Shown in pieces: positions 50,196-59,846 of a stretch of 64,000 nt of DNA. The translations under genes and the position numbers were made by a program. Numbering within the stretch: position 1 is the stretch's first letter; every line of letters starts with the position of its first letter. A model generated the notes under the pieces. It was not told the DNA's origin. It saw nothing but the letters and a program-made list of their open reading frames with translations, and made no database searches. Source of the DNA: Lachnospiraceae bacterium (GTDB lineage: Bacteria > Bacillota > Clostridia > Lachnospirales > Lachnospiraceae); NCBI GenBank assembly GCA_910575555.1, contig CAJTFX010000018.1:23170-87169 (forward strand), read 5' to 3'.

Positions 50196-51128
50196 ATGGC
50201 AGCAGAAGTGGAAAGTATGTTTTATGTCCGCAAAGCCCCATGGCATGGCTTAGGGACGAAGGTGGGGGATGCTCCCACATCAGAAGAAGCATTGAAACTG
50301 GCAGGGCTGAATTGGGACGTCTGGCAGGAAAAAATCTATACGGGGAATGGCGTTATGGTAAATGATTATTATGCCAATATCCGCAGTTCTGACCATAAAG
50401 TGTTGGGTGTGGTGTCCGGGCGTTACCAGATTGTGCAGAACCGGGACGCGTTTGCGTTTACGGACGAGCTTCTTGGGAAAGGCGTCCAGTATGAAACGGC
50501 GGGGTCGCTGAAAGAGGGAAGGAAAGTCTGGATTCTGGCAAAGCTCCCCAAACAGTACCGCTTTTTAGAAGATAAGGTTATGCCGTACCTGGTGTTCAGC
50601 AACTCCCACGACGGGACAGGCTCTATCAAAGTGGCAATGACGCCTGTCCGGGTAGTCTGCCAGAACACGCTGAACTTTGCGCTGGATAATGCAAGCCGGA
50701 TCTGGTGCGCAAACCATACGGGCGATATCGGGGCGAAGATGGAAGATGCACGGATGACGCTGTTCATGGCGGAGAACTATATGAACGAGCTCTCCAAAGC
50801 GTCAAAGAAACTGGACAGGAAGAAAGTGAGCGACGCGGCGGTGGAAGAATACATTAAGCTGCTGCTCCCGATTGCCGCAGACGCTACTGAAACCACGGAA
50901 CGGAACGTGAAGAAGCTGCGCATGGATTTAAAGAACCGTTATTACCTTGCCCCTGACCTGGCGGGCGTGGGAAAGAACGGCTACCGTTTTGTGAATGCGG
51001 TGTCCGATTTTGCGACCCATGCAAAGCCGCTCCGGGAAACGGCAAAGTATAAAGAAAACCTGTTCTTAAAGACGATGGAAGGGAACCCGTTAATCGACAG
51101 GGCTTACCAGTTGGTGTGCGCTGCCTGA
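50196..51128 (+). CDS. DUF932 phage/plasmid-type protein
   Basis: This 310-residue protein has the DUF932 signature: FYVRKAPWHGLGTKVGDAPT near the N-terminus, VLGVVSGRYQIVQNRDAFAF, and PVRVVCQNTLNFAL. The family is widespread in phages and plasmids next to YqaJ exonucleases and annealing proteins, as here, and probably assists recombination or replication. AAGGAAGGAG precedes the ATG. Confidence 0.85.
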   Translation: MAAEVESMFYVRKAPWHGLGTKVGDAPTSEEALKLAGLNWDVWQEKIYTGNGVMVNDYYANIRSSDHKVLGVVSGRYQIVQNRDAFAFTDELLGKGVQYETAGSLKEGRKVWILAKLPKQYRFLEDKVMPYLVFSNSHDGTGSIKVAMTPVRVVCQNTLNFALDNASRIWCANHTGDIGAKMEDARMTLFMAENYMNELSKASKKLDRKKVSDAAVEEYIKLLLPIAADATETTERNVKKLRMDLKNRYYLAPDLAGVGKNGYRFVNAVSDFATHAKPLRETAKYKENLFLKTMEGNPLIDRAYQLVCAA

Positions 51129-51145
51129 TACCGTGTTCTGGGACT

Positions 51146-51192
51146 GGGGATGGTGAAGCTTACAACAGGTTTTGCCATCCCCATTATTTTTT
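51146..51192 (+). terminator. Terminator-like hairpin after DUF932 gene
   Basis: GGGGATGG (51146-51153) pairs with CCATCCCC (51175-51182), followed by ATTATTTTTT. It may tune expression of the nuclease gene that follows. Confidence 0.65.
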
Positions 51193-51231
51193 GCATACAG
51201 TGCGGGGGAACGCACAGGAATGGAGGGAATT

Positions 51232-52161
51232 ATGTACGAGAAGATACCGACAGCGGGGATGGCACGTGAAGAATGGCTGAAGCTCTGCAAGACAGGGATT
51301 GGCGGCTCGGATGCAGGTGCAATCTGCGGCCTGAACCCATACAGCAGCCCCATGAAGGTGTTCTGGGATAAGACTGCGGATGGGGTGGAAGAAAGGGACA
51401 ATGAAGCCATCCGGATTGGGAATGATTTGGAACAGTACGTAGCGGTGCGTTTTATGGAAGCTGCCGGATTGAAGGTGCGGCGTTCCAATTATATGTACCG
51501 CAGCAAGGGGCATCCGTATATGATTGCGGACGTTGACCGCCTGGTGGTTGGAGAGGACGCAGGTCTGGAATGTAAAACAGCCAGCGCCTACAATGCCGAT
51601 AAATGGGCGGATGGCAAGATCCCGCCCCATTACGCCATACAGTGTTATCATTACATGGCGGTTACGGGAAAGCGCACCTGGTATATCGCGGCAGTTATTT
51701 TGGGGCGTGAGTTTGTTTACCATAAGCTGACATGGGATGACGCCCTGATACAGCAGTTAATTGAGGCGGAGGGGGAATTTTGGAATGACCATATTGCAGC
51801 GGGTCGAATCCCTGACCCGGACGGCTCCGAAATATACGATTCTGTCCTGGAACAGTATTTCCATACTGCAAAAAAGGCAAGCGTGGTTGAGCTTGTGGGC
51901 TTTGACGCCAGGCTGGCGCGCAGGGAAGAGATTCTTAGGTTTATTGAGGAACTGCAGTCAGAGCAGAAGCAGATTGAACAGGAAATCAAGCTTTTTATGC
52001 AGGACAGCGAGCTGGCATCAAACGGATATTACAAGGTATCGTGGAGCAATGTGGAGACTACAAGGCTTGACACGAAGCGGATCAAGCAGGAGCAGCCGGA
52101 AATCTACCAGAATTACGCAAAGGTGACGTCCTCACGCAGATTTCAGATTAAGGCGGCATAG
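51232..52161 (+). CDS. YqaJ-type nuclease of the satellite
   Basis: This 309-residue PD-(D/E)XK exonuclease has GGSDAGAICGLNPYSSPMKV near residue 24, an E in GNDLEQYVAVRFME, IADVDRL (D) and GLECKTA (E-x-K), then a C-terminal coiled coil. ATG 51232 follows GGAGGGAATT. Different in sequence from the copy at 35136 but with the same layout. It works with the Rad52-like protein downstream. Confidence 0.88.
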   Translation: MYEKIPTAGMAREEWLKLCKTGIGGSDAGAICGLNPYSSPMKVFWDKTADGVEERDNEAIRIGNDLEQYVAVRFMEAAGLKVRRSNYMYRSKGHPYMIADVDRLVVGEDAGLECKTASAYNADKWADGKIPPHYAIQCYHYMAVTGKRTWYIAAVILGREFVYHKLTWDDALIQQLIEAEGEFWNDHIAAGRIPDPDGSEIYDSVLEQYFHTAKKASVVELVGFDARLARREEILRFIEELQSEQKQIEQEIKLFMQDSELASNGYYKVSWSNVETTRLDTKRIKQEQPEIYQNYAKVTSSRRFQIKAA

Positions 52162-52234
52162 GAATGAGGCTCTTTCTACTTCTTTTTGTATGGGGGATGT
52201 AAGAGAGATAAGAACGAAGGCTGTACAGTAATGT

Positions 52235-52260
52235 GGGCAGGAAAAAATCTTTCCTGCCCC
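52235..52260 (+). other. Intergenic hairpin before Rad52-like gene
   Basis: GGGCAGGAAA (52235-52244) and TTTCCTGCCC (52250-52259) form a perfect 10-bp stem without a T run, probably an mRNA stability or processing element. Confidence 0.55.
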
Positions 52261-52292
52261 TATTAGATGGATAAAAAGGAAGGGATAATTTT

Positions 52293-53060
52293 ATGGAAAA
52301 TCATGCAATCCGGCTTTTGAAAGCAAATGAAATTGAGTGCAGGGTGTCCATTGTAAAGGAGAACGGGGTTAGCCTGCTCCTTTATAAGGATGCAAGGGTA
52401 GACCAGCGCATCCTTGACGAAACGTTTGGCCTGTTCGGCTGGAAAAGGAGCCACCAGTGCATAGACGGGAACCTTTATTGTACGGTGGCGGTTTATGATA
52501 AGGAAACCGGGGAATGGGTTGCCAAACAGGATGTAGGCACAATGGGGTATGCGGAAAAGGAGAAATCGCAGGCTTCGGATTCTTTCAAGAGGGCATGTTT
52601 TAACTGGGGGATTGGCAGGGAATTATATACCGCCCCCTTTATCTGGGTTCCAGCAACAGATGTGGCAATTAAAAGAAACGGGGATAAGCTGTACTGCAGC
52701 GACCATTTTTCGGTACGCTCCATTGCATACAATGGGGACAGGGAGATTAGCAGCCTGATAATTGCCAATGATTCCAATCAGAGGCAGGTGGTATATGAGA
52801 TGAAAGCAACGGCAGAAAAGCCAAAGAAAAATGCAGATTCCGGGGAGAAAAACAAGCGGCAAAGCAAAACGGCTACGTCTAATACCAGCACGTTATCTGA
52901 CACACAGATGCAGTCCCTTGAAAAAGAATTACAGAGGACAGGCGTTGAAATGGAAGCCGTGCAGGAAAGGTACAAAATAAAAAACACAGATTCCATATCG
53001 GATGAGCTGTATGGGAAGATTATGGCGGCGCTTGCAAAAACAAAATCAAAAGCCGCATGA
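52293..53060 (+). CDS. Rad52/22-like single-strand annealing protein
   Basis: This 255-residue protein has a Rad52-type N-terminal fold: DETFGLFGWKRSHQCIDGNL, AVYDKETGEWVAKQDVGTMG and EKSQASDSFKRACFNWGIGR, followed by a basic, low-complexity linker and a helical C-terminus. Such proteins anneal resected single strands and pair with YqaJ exonucleases, whose gene is directly upstream. AAAAGGAAGGG precedes ATG 52293. Confidence 0.85.
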   Translation: MENHAIRLLKANEIECRVSIVKENGVSLLLYKDARVDQRILDETFGLFGWKRSHQCIDGNLYCTVAVYDKETGEWVAKQDVGTMGYAEKEKSQASDSFKRACFNWGIGRELYTAPFIWVPATDVAIKRNGDKLYCSDHFSVRSIAYNGDREISSLIIANDSNQRQVVYEMKATAEKPKKNADSGEKNKRQSKTATSNTSTLSDTQMQSLEKELQRTGVEMEAVQERYKIKNTDSISDELYGKIMAALAKTKSKAA

Positions 53061-53078
53061 CAAAAGGAGGGATCAGTG

Positions 53079-53975
53079 ATGTCTAATGAAGAATTTACAG
53101 AAAAAATAGCGGGAATGGTGAAAAGCAGGCTGGGCAGTGCAGAAATCCATGTCCGAAATGCTACGAAAAACAATGGCGTCCATTTAACAGGGCTTGCTAT
53201 CCAGGAAGAGGGCTGCAACATTTCACCCTGCATCTATTTGGAGGGTTTTTATTCTGAGTATGAAAATGGGGATAAAGATTTGGAAACCATTGCAGGGGAA
53301 ATTATAAGCATCCATTGCAGGAACAGGGCAATACATAATTTTGACGTCTCCATGTTTACCGATTACCGCCGTACCTGCCCTATGCTGCGCGGACGGCTGA
53401 TTAATACGGAACGGAATGCAGAGTTTTTAAAAGATGTACCTCATAGGGAAGTTTTTGATTTGTCCCTCGTCTATTATGTGGAGATACCACATCCAGGCAG
53501 ACAGGAAGCGGGAAGCATACTGGTACAGGATGGGCATATGCAGCTATGGGAGGTGACGGAACAAGAATTATATAATCAGACTATGAAAAACATGGAGGGG
53601 ACAGACCGGGCATCTATCCTTAATATGGCGGATATTTTAGCAGATATGCCTGGTTTTCTTTCAGGAAACCTGCCAGGAGTTGGTGTCCCGATGTATATTC
53701 TGACGAACCAGAGGAGATGGAACGGAGCCGTCCAGATGTTAAACAGAAAAGCATTGGAAGATATGGCAGTTCTATTTGGAGCGGATTATTATATCCTCCC
53801 ATCCTCCATCCATGAAACTATTTTAGTCCCGGTGGGGGAGCAGACGGGTACAGCTTGGGATTTGGCGCAGATTGTGCAGGAAGTGAACCATACGGAAGTA
53901 CTGCCAGAAGAGTTCCTTTCCTCCCATGTTTACCAATATTGTGCAGGCAGAGGACAGGTGTATATTGCGGCATAA
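53079..53975 (+). CDS. DUF5688-like protein
   Basis: This 298-residue protein has ATKNNGVHLTGLAIQEEGCN, ISPCIYLEGFYSEYENG and a long C-terminal domain with GVGVPMYILTNQRRWNGAVQ, the typical pattern of DUF5688, common in Lachnospiraceae accessory DNA. ATG 53079 follows AGGAGGG. Function is unknown. Confidence 0.75.
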   Translation: MSNEEFTEKIAGMVKSRLGSAEIHVRNATKNNGVHLTGLAIQEEGCNISPCIYLEGFYSEYENGDKDLETIAGEIISIHCRNRAIHNFDVSMFTDYRRTCPMLRGRLINTERNAEFLKDVPHREVFDLSLVYYVEIPHPGRQEAGSILVQDGHMQLWEVTEQELYNQTMKNMEGTDRASILNMADILADMPGFLSGNLPGVGVPMYILTNQRRWNGAVQMLNRKALEDMAVLFGADYYILPSSIHETILVPVGEQTGTAWDLAQIVQEVNHTEVLPEEFLSSHVYQYCAGRGQVYIAA

Positions 53976-54056
53976 ACGAAAGGCTCAGAATCAACAGGGA
54001 TAGAATAAACATTTTGGCCTAACGGAACTGTTAGTGAAAAAGGAAGGAGGTGGGGT

Positions 54057-54284
54057 ATGAAAGAGTTATGGCAGGTGATAGACAATGAATTTTCTGTTTA
54101 TGCCATCAATATCCTGAACTTGAAGCTAGATGAAATCAGCAGCTTGGTGTCAGAAAATATGGAGGTCAGAACATATGAAAAAATGGAAGATGAACTGACA
54201 GACCGCTTAGTGGATATTTCAAAGAAATTTTTTGTACAGGGATTCCTACGTGGTGTTGCCGTTATGAAAAGTGGGGCTGTGTGA
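54057..54284 (+). CDS. Small helical protein
   Basis: This 75-residue protein is mostly helical (MKELWQVIDNEFSVYAINIL onward) and resembles small Firmicutes proteins near DUF5688 genes. GGAAGGAGG precedes the ATG. Its last 39 bp overlap the 3' end of the minus-strand gene that runs toward it, so the mRNAs are antisense to one another there. Confidence 0.55.
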   Translation: MKELWQVIDNEFSVYAINILNLKLDEISSLVSENMEVRTYEKMEDELTDRLVDISKKFFVQGFLRGVAVMKSGAV

Positions 54285-55793
54285 AGGAATTATCTTGGGG
54301 AATACATAATCATTTGGCATATGGCAGTTTCCAGGCAAAGCTGAAATGGAAAAATGAAGATTTTTGAAATGCCACCAGAAACCGTATCCATGTTTTGTCG
54401 GTTTCTGGTGGAGGTATCGGAACTGAAAATTTTCTAATATTGGTTTTGAAAGAAATCCAGAAAAATAACTATGTTTAGCTATTACGCAATTTAGGAGAGT
54501 TTCTTTTTTTAGTTTAGAGTAATTATCAGCATGTTTGTGGCAGCAACAGCTTTTTGGGTGGGTAAGTTTATAAAACAAAGGTTTTCTGCATCCAGGATAT
54601 TTGCAGATGCTGACAACATATGTATTTAGCATTTCTGCAGCTATCAGAAAAAGGCTTTGCAGAAGGCAGGAAGTTTCGTAAGTAAGTAGATATTCCCAGG
54701 GATTTCCGTGGGGATTTTTTTGCAGTCTTTTCTTATATTTCTCGTAGTCATTTGATGATAGTTCGTTTTCATCAAATGGTTTTAATTTAATATGGACACT
54801 GGATGTGTAAGTATTGATAGTTTCCATAATCAATTTTTTTCCTATAACAGATATGCATTTTATAAGTATTTTATTGAAAAGAAAACCGTCTTTATCTGTA
54901 AAGGATAGATTTAATGTGCCGTCTTTGTCAAAAGAAAAGTTACAATATTGACAAATAGAATAGAGCGCACAGGATAAATTCTTATAATCAAATGTTGCAG
55001 TATCATTATAAAATACGTCTGAAAATTCCAACGGAACTTCAGTAACAGTTGATTTTATATTAAAACGCGCTGGTGGAGAAAAGTTGGGAATGTCGGATTC
55101 ATTCTCTAACTCTTGTGGGGCGGCAGGAATATTTTTTATTGCCTCATAATTTTTAGTGGCCACTTTAGTAAATGCAGAAGCGAATAAATGTAATGCCTCT
55201 GAAGAAAACGCTCCCGGAGAGCTTTGAAAGGCATTGTGGTAGTGGAAAGCGAATCGTGAAATTGGGGTTGAGCCATCCAAGGTTAAGTTTGCCATGGTCA
55301 GTGGTGCGTCTTTGATAATATATGGTTGGAATAACAAAGTCAGGAAATTTTCAAGCATTTTTATTGCGTTTTGTTCTTCATTATAGCCATTTTCTTGCTG
55401 ATAATATAATGAAATCTCTGTAGAAAGCCTAAAAATATTCTTCAGCAGCTCCACATAAAATTTGAAAAAATATTTTGGAAGTGCAATGCCGGATAGAAAG
55501 GGGGAAATCAGGGTGTTGGTTTCTGGCGAAATGGGTTTTCCACAATAAGTAGGATATTCAGGATCATTTAATGTATTTACCAGCAAACCATAGGAACGGT
55601 GGAAGTCCAAGATTTCTTTTTCATTGTCAGGGTTTAATTCAAGGATTGCCCGCATAATTTCTTCTTTGGCGCCTCGTTCATTAAAACGGCAATATCTGGG
55701 TTTTTTATCAGATTCGGCTTGGTAAAGGTAGTCAGAATCGAATATTGTTTTTATTTCATATTTTCCAGGGTATATTTTGACGTAATGTTTCAT
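54246..55793 (-). CDS. Large hypothetical protein with Cys/His cluster
   Basis: This 515-residue, AT-rich gene starts at ATG 55793 behind AAAGGAGG. The chain is helical with few known features. Near residue 410 the string CKYPGCRKPLFY and PKSCCCHKHADNYSK give a Cys/His zinc-finger-like cluster, as at the end of DUF6076-type or CGNR proteins. After it the composition becomes odd (many His, Pro, Phe), which suggests a frameshift or read-through tail before the stop at 54246. It is the only large minus-strand gene of the satellite, so it looks like separately acquired cargo. Confidence 0.6.
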   Translation of the reverse strand: MKHYVKIYPGKYEIKTIFDSDYLYQAESDKKPRYCRFNERGAKEEIMRAILELNPDNEKEILDFHRSYGLLVNTLNDPEYPTYCGKPISPETNTLISPFLSGIALPKYFFKFYVELLKNIFRLSTEISLYYQQENGYNEEQNAIKMLENFLTLLFQPYIIKDAPLTMANLTLDGSTPISRFAFHYHNAFQSSPGAFSSEALHLFASAFTKVATKNYEAIKNIPAAPQELENESDIPNFSPPARFNIKSTVTEVPLEFSDVFYNDTATFDYKNLSCALYSICQYCNFSFDKDGTLNLSFTDKDGFLFNKILIKCISVIGKKLIMETINTYTSSVHIKLKPFDENELSSNDYEKYKKRLQKNPHGNPWEYLLTYETSCLLQSLFLIAAEMLNTYVVSICKYPGCRKPLFYKLTHPKSCCCHKHADNYSKLKKETLLNCVIAKHSYFSGFLSKPILENFQFRYLHQKPTKHGYGFWWHFKNLHFSISALPGNCHMPNDYVFPKIIPSHSPTFHNGNTT

Positions 55794-55830
55794 GTGCTTT
55801 TCCTCCTTTGGAATGTCTATGTGATTTGAA

Positions 55831-55860
55831 TTGACCAGTAGACATTTTATGCTCTAATAT
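55831..55860 (+). promoter_or_regulatory. Promoter of replication operon
   Basis: TTGACC (55831-55836), 18 bp and TAATAT (55855-55860), 53 bp before the gene at 55914. Confidence 0.45.
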
Positions 55861-55913
55861 AAGATTGTAAATTATAGGAAACCCGTTGGCAAGGATTTTT
55901 AGGAGGAAAAATC

Positions 55914-56393
55914 ATGAAGACAAAAACTCTCATTACTTTTGACGTTCAGAAACAGGAAGTTTGGGGCAAAGGGCTTAGAAAGCGAAACAATTCGAGTTTT
56001 ATTTTGATTGCACAAACGCCGGACACTGGAACATTATACGCAGCGACGATTGAAAGCGGATTATCTAAACGGTACAAGACAAACAGGCAGGAAATAGTAG
56101 AAAGAATGGTTCTGTTAAAAGATAAGGCGAGCAAAAAGAGGTTTCTGCAGGTGCAATTAACTAATGGGGAAACATTGAGCTTGAAAAATGAAAACTATTT
56201 TCTGCTGATTCATGCGCCTGACTGCGAAAAAGGCGATCAAGATTATATATTGGCCTTCAACATGCCAGAAATGCTGGAAGAGGGTGCGCATTATCAGATT
56301 TTCACCGATGATGCAGAAAATGGGAATGCGATAGCGCTTTTCTGGCTGCTAAAAGATTTCATTCCTCAAGAAAGTGAGGAAACAATGGCATGA
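55914..56393 (+). CDS. Hypothetical protein before helicase
   Basis: This 159-residue protein begins MKTKTLITFDVQKQEVWGKG after TTAGGAGG and is mixed alpha/beta. Its stop overlaps the helicase start (ATGA). Position suggests a replication accessory or primase partner, but no motif supports this. Confidence 0.55.
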   Translation: MKTKTLITFDVQKQEVWGKGLRKRNNSSFILIAQTPDTGTLYAATIESGLSKRYKTNRQEIVERMVLLKDKASKKRFLQVQLTNGETLSLKNENYFLLIHAPDCEKGDQDYILAFNMPEMLEEGAHYQIFTDDAENGNAIALFWLLKDFIPQESEETMA

Positions 56394-57979
56394 ATATGAA
56401 GAAATTAGGCGGCATGGAAAAATTGAACGACAATGCGGGGGTTTATGCCCGCATACAGGGATTAAATTGTGAAGGGAGAGAAAAATGTGATTTTTCCACG
56501 CATAGCCATGTGGTTTTGAAAAAGAAAGCAGATGAAATTGAACTGCCATTAAATCCCAAGATTTACAAGGCAATCCAACATGGACAAGCTGCAAGAGAAT
56601 TGTTGGATATTGGGAAACAAAACCCCAATAACAATAAAGTGCAATTAAAAACAGTAGGCGAGGCATTGCGTCAATATTCAGATGAAAAAGTAACAGCGCA
56701 GATGCTGAGAGGCTTAGCAGACTGGTTTTGTGAAGAGAATGATTTTATTAATATTGAGGGTGGAGCGCTATATATTTACACGAATGGCTTTTATCGGTTG
56801 TTTTCGTATTTGTATGCCAGAAGTTTTTTTGTAATGGCATTCCGAGAATATGACATTAACTACGCGCTACGTTCTTCTGATTACAAAGAATTGGTTCACC
56901 AACTTCAGGCGCAGCCGCAAATTATGAGGCGGCAGGAAGATTGCCAGACAAATGTGGACATTGTTTTATTTGAAGATGGCGCTTTTGATGTGAAAAAGGG
57001 AGTTATGCGAGAGCCAAGGCAGGAGGATTTCCAATTTTCCAGAATAGTATTTCCTTTAAAGTGGGGCGCATGGTATGAGCCAAGCCTAGAGGCTAGGGGG
57101 TTTGTACAGCGGTTCTGCAGATATGACAGTTTGTGGGAAAGATATTTGTGGGAACTTATTGGGTATGTGCTTAGTGGCTATCAAAAGAAAATACTGGTGG
57201 TGATTGTGGGACCAAGCAATTCCGGAAAATCTACGCTTGCTAACATGGTACGCCGGATTTGTGGCTCGGATGCATGTGTTGCATTAGGGATTAAGGAGTT
57301 GTCAGGAAGTTTTAACCTTGCAGAATTACAGGGGAAGAGGCTCTGTATTGATTCTGAAATGGATGCAAGCGCACTGAATGCGAAAGATATCAGCCTGCTT
57401 AAGAAAGTGGTTGGAAATGATTTGTTACAAGGCAACCGTAAATTCGAACAGCAATTCTATTTCCAATGTCAGACAAAGTTCTTATTCTGTAGCAATAATA
57501 AGATACGGCTTCAAAGCAACGAGGATACGGTTTCATTATTTAACCGTATTAAAATCTTTGAATTGAAGGAGTCAATCCCTTTGGAAGAGCAGTGTTACGA
57601 TATGGATAAGGTGCTAGACGAAAATCGAACTTATTTTTTGCAGGAGGCCATGAAAGGGCTGTGCCGGTTGGTGGAAAATAATTTTCAGTTCAGTGTTGAC
57701 ATATCTGCTGAAAATTTTGTGGAAAATGTTGGCTGTTCAAGCGATGTAAGGAGCGTACGGGATTTTGTGGATGCCTGTTGTGAATTTGGAACACAGCATC
57801 AGGTAACAGTGACGGATTTATATGATTCATACAAAGATTTTACCACTGATAATGAGAGGGGGCAAGTCAGCGTAAAAAGATTTTCGTGTTTTCTTGTGGA
57901 GAATTATGAGGTGATTCGTGGCAGGACAAGTAATGATCGTTTATTTAAAGGAATCCGCCTTATGACGGATGACAGGTGA
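56390..57979 (+). CDS. SF3 helicase (D5/P4-type replication protein)
   Basis: The protein has 529 residues. A D5_N-like region (about 120-250) precedes the SF3 helicase core: Walker A GPSNSGKST (about 273-281), Walker B KRLCIDSEMD, motif C TKFLFCSNN, and a C-terminal winged helix-like domain. There is no clear primase motif at the N-terminus. Such proteins open the origin in P4-like satellites, SaPI-type islands and poxviruses. Iteron-like repeats begin inside its last codons and continue downstream (57963-58072). Confidence 0.85.
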   Translation: MNMKKLGGMEKLNDNAGVYARIQGLNCEGREKCDFSTHSHVVLKKKADEIELPLNPKIYKAIQHGQAARELLDIGKQNPNNNKVQLKTVGEALRQYSDEKVTAQMLRGLADWFCEENDFINIEGGALYIYTNGFYRLFSYLYARSFFVMAFREYDINYALRSSDYKELVHQLQAQPQIMRRQEDCQTNVDIVLFEDGAFDVKKGVMREPRQEDFQFSRIVFPLKWGAWYEPSLEARGFVQRFCRYDSLWERYLWELIGYVLSGYQKKILVVIVGPSNSGKSTLANMVRRICGSDACVALGIKELSGSFNLAELQGKRLCIDSEMDASALNAKDISLLKKVVGNDLLQGNRKFEQQFYFQCQTKFLFCSNNKIRLQSNEDTVSLFNRIKIFELKESIPLEEQCYDMDKVLDENRTYFLQEAMKGLCRLVENNFQFSVDISAENFVENVGCSSDVRSVRDFVDACCEFGTQHQVTVTDLYDSYKDFTTDNERGQVSVKRFSCFLVENYEVIRGRTSNDRLFKGIRLMTDDR

Positions 57980-58072
57980 CAGATGTTTTAAACTTTGAAG
58001 TTTCTTACAAAATCGTCCGGTTAGTGGCAAATAAATTGAAAATAAATTAATCTGTCATACGTCATCTGTCAC
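57963..58072. other. Candidate replication origin (iterons flanking AT-rich DNA)
   Basis: The left block 57963-57985 has three spaced TGAC units ending in GTGACAGATG (57976-57985). The right block 58051-58072 has the inverse CATCTGTCAC (58063-58072) and CTGTCA. The two 10-mers are perfect inverted copies. Between them (57986-58050) lies AT-rich DNA. The block sits directly after the helicase gene. Confidence 0.6.
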
Positions 58073-58159
58073 GGTTGGTAAGCTTTTGGGCAGACGTTTG
58101 TCTGTGGATTTTACGAATATATTGTTTTAGTGCAGGAGAAAAAGAAGGAGGAGATTAAC

Positions 58160-58492
58160 GTGGGAAATATCATGAACTGGGACAGCACTATTTGGTCAAA
58201 AAAAGAATTAGAACGGAAAGCTGCGGAAAAATCATTAGAGTGCTTAGAGAAATCAAAAGACAGAAAAGATTTGGAACTTAGCCCAAAAGTTGAAAAAAAA
58301 CTGGAAGTCCCAATCTGGCAAAAGTTCAGTCTGACGCTGGAGGAAACGGCCGCATATTCTGGAATTGGAATAAATAAGCTGCGCAAAATTACAGATGAAA
58401 AGGATTGCCATTTTGTCCTTTTCATTGGCAGGAAACGCCTTATCAAGCGCCGCCAATTTGAAGAGTATCTGGCACAGCGCTGCGTTATCTGA
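58160..58492 (+). CDS. xis: Tn916 Xis-type excisionase
   Basis: This 110-residue protein has a charged N-terminal half followed by a segment close to Tn916 Xis: VPIWQKFSLTLEETAAYSGI and NKLRKITDEK, ending with GRKRLIKRRQFEEYL. The winged helix binds the element ends and favours excision. GTG 58160 follows AAGGAGG by eight bases. Tn916 Xis itself has 67 residues, so the N-terminal extension is extra. Confidence 0.85.
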   Translation: MGNIMNWDSTIWSKKELERKAAEKSLECLEKSKDRKDLELSPKVEKKLEVPIWQKFSLTLEETAAYSGIGINKLRKITDEKDCHFVLFIGRKRLIKRRQFEEYLAQRCVI

Positions 58493-58591
58493 TTTCAGAA
58501 AAATTAAGTCTACATATGGAAAGGAAGCTGGAACTATGTTATGATTGCATTGTAAAGCTTCCTTCCTACATTTTAAAGGAAGGAGAATGAT

Positions 58592-59824
58592 ATGTCAACA
58601 AGAAGAAAAGACCCGAAAGGGAGGGTTTTAAGGGATGGCGAATCCTACCGTAAAAATGACGGCAGGTATATGTACCGATATACATCCGTTGATGGGAAAC
58701 GGCATTCTATTTATGACAGCGATTTGAATGAACTGCGGAAAAAGGAAGAGAAAATACGGCATGACCTGTGTGAGGGCATCCGCATTGGAGAGGATCATAT
58801 TACGCTGAATGATGTATATGAAATGTGGAAGAAAGACAAAAATTCTCTTAAGCAGACTACAAAGGGGAACTATGTCTATATGTATGAGCATTTTGTGATG
58901 GAAGAATTTGGGTGGAAAAAGCTTAAGGATATTCGGAAATCAGACGTCCGGCGTTTCTATAATGGCCTGCTGGATGCAAAACGCATGAAAGTCAATACCT
59001 TAGATTCTATCCATACGGTCATCCACCAGCTCTTTAACCTTGCGATTGATGACCTCTATATCAAAATCAACCCGTCTGATGGCGTGATGGGTGAGTGCAA
59101 AAGGGCGCATAATATGGATACGCCCAAAAGGCGCGCCCTTACAATCCCGCAGCAGACGGCATTTATCCGGTATACAGGGGAAGTCTCACAATACAGGCAT
59201 TGGAAACCGCTGTTCACATTCTTTCTGGGAACAGGCTGCCGCGTGTCAGAGGTGGTAGGGCTTCGCTGGGAAGACATACATACGGAAGAAGGCTATATTG
59301 ACATCAACCATAATATGGTATATTACCAGAGGGAGGAAGGGAAATGCTATTTCTCCGTGACAACGCCCAAGTCTAAGGCAGGAACCAGAATCATCCCAAT
59401 GCTTGCAGAAGTAAGGCAGGCATTGCTGGATGAAAAATCATACCAGAAGGAAGCTGGGCTTACCTGCAAGGCAGCTATAGACGGCTATACAGATTTTATT
59501 TTCCTGAACCGTTTTGGCAGCCCCCATAACCCGCAGACAATCAACCGCACTATACGGAGAATTTCATTGGCTTATAATGAGGAAGAAATGGAGCTGGCTG
59601 AAAAAGAGGGACGTGAAGCGGTGCTGCTTCCCCCGTTTAGCTGCCATAACCTCCGGCATACCTTTTGTACCCGGTATTGTGAAAATGAAACAAATTTAAA
59701 GGTCATCCAGAAAATCATGGGGCATAAGGACATTGCAACAACGATGGAGGTTTATGCGGAGGCTACGAAGGATGCAAAAGTGAAGTCGTTTGAAAATCTG
59801 GAAGGGAAAATTAGAATTTCCTGA
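58592..59824 (+). CDS. int: Tn916-type integrase of the satellite
   Basis: This 410-residue tyrosine recombinase has the same length and order as the integrase at 45461: arm-binding domain (RYMYRYTSVDGKRHSIYDSD), core domain, and a catalytic domain with GTGCRVSEVV, CHNLRHTF, MGHKD and Tyr 388 (MEVYAEAT). It should cut at the 42-bp repeats and bind the TGACACC repeats at both ends. GGAAGGAG precedes the ATG. Confidence 0.93.
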   Translation: MSTRRKDPKGRVLRDGESYRKNDGRYMYRYTSVDGKRHSIYDSDLNELRKKEEKIRHDLCEGIRIGEDHITLNDVYEMWKKDKNSLKQTTKGNYVYMYEHFVMEEFGWKKLKDIRKSDVRRFYNGLLDAKRMKVNTLDSIHTVIHQLFNLAIDDLYIKINPSDGVMGECKRAHNMDTPKRRALTIPQQTAFIRYTGEVSQYRHWKPLFTFFLGTGCRVSEVVGLRWEDIHTEEGYIDINHNMVYYQREEGKCYFSVTTPKSKAGTRIIPMLAEVRQALLDEKSYQKEAGLTCKAAIDGYTDFIFLNRFGSPHNPQTINRTIRRISLAYNEEEMELAEKEGREAVLLPPFSCHNLRHTFCTRYCENETNLKVIQKIMGHKDIATTMEVYAEATKDAKVKSFENLEGKIRIS

Positions 59825-59846
59825 AGGTATTTATGGAAGCCTTCGG

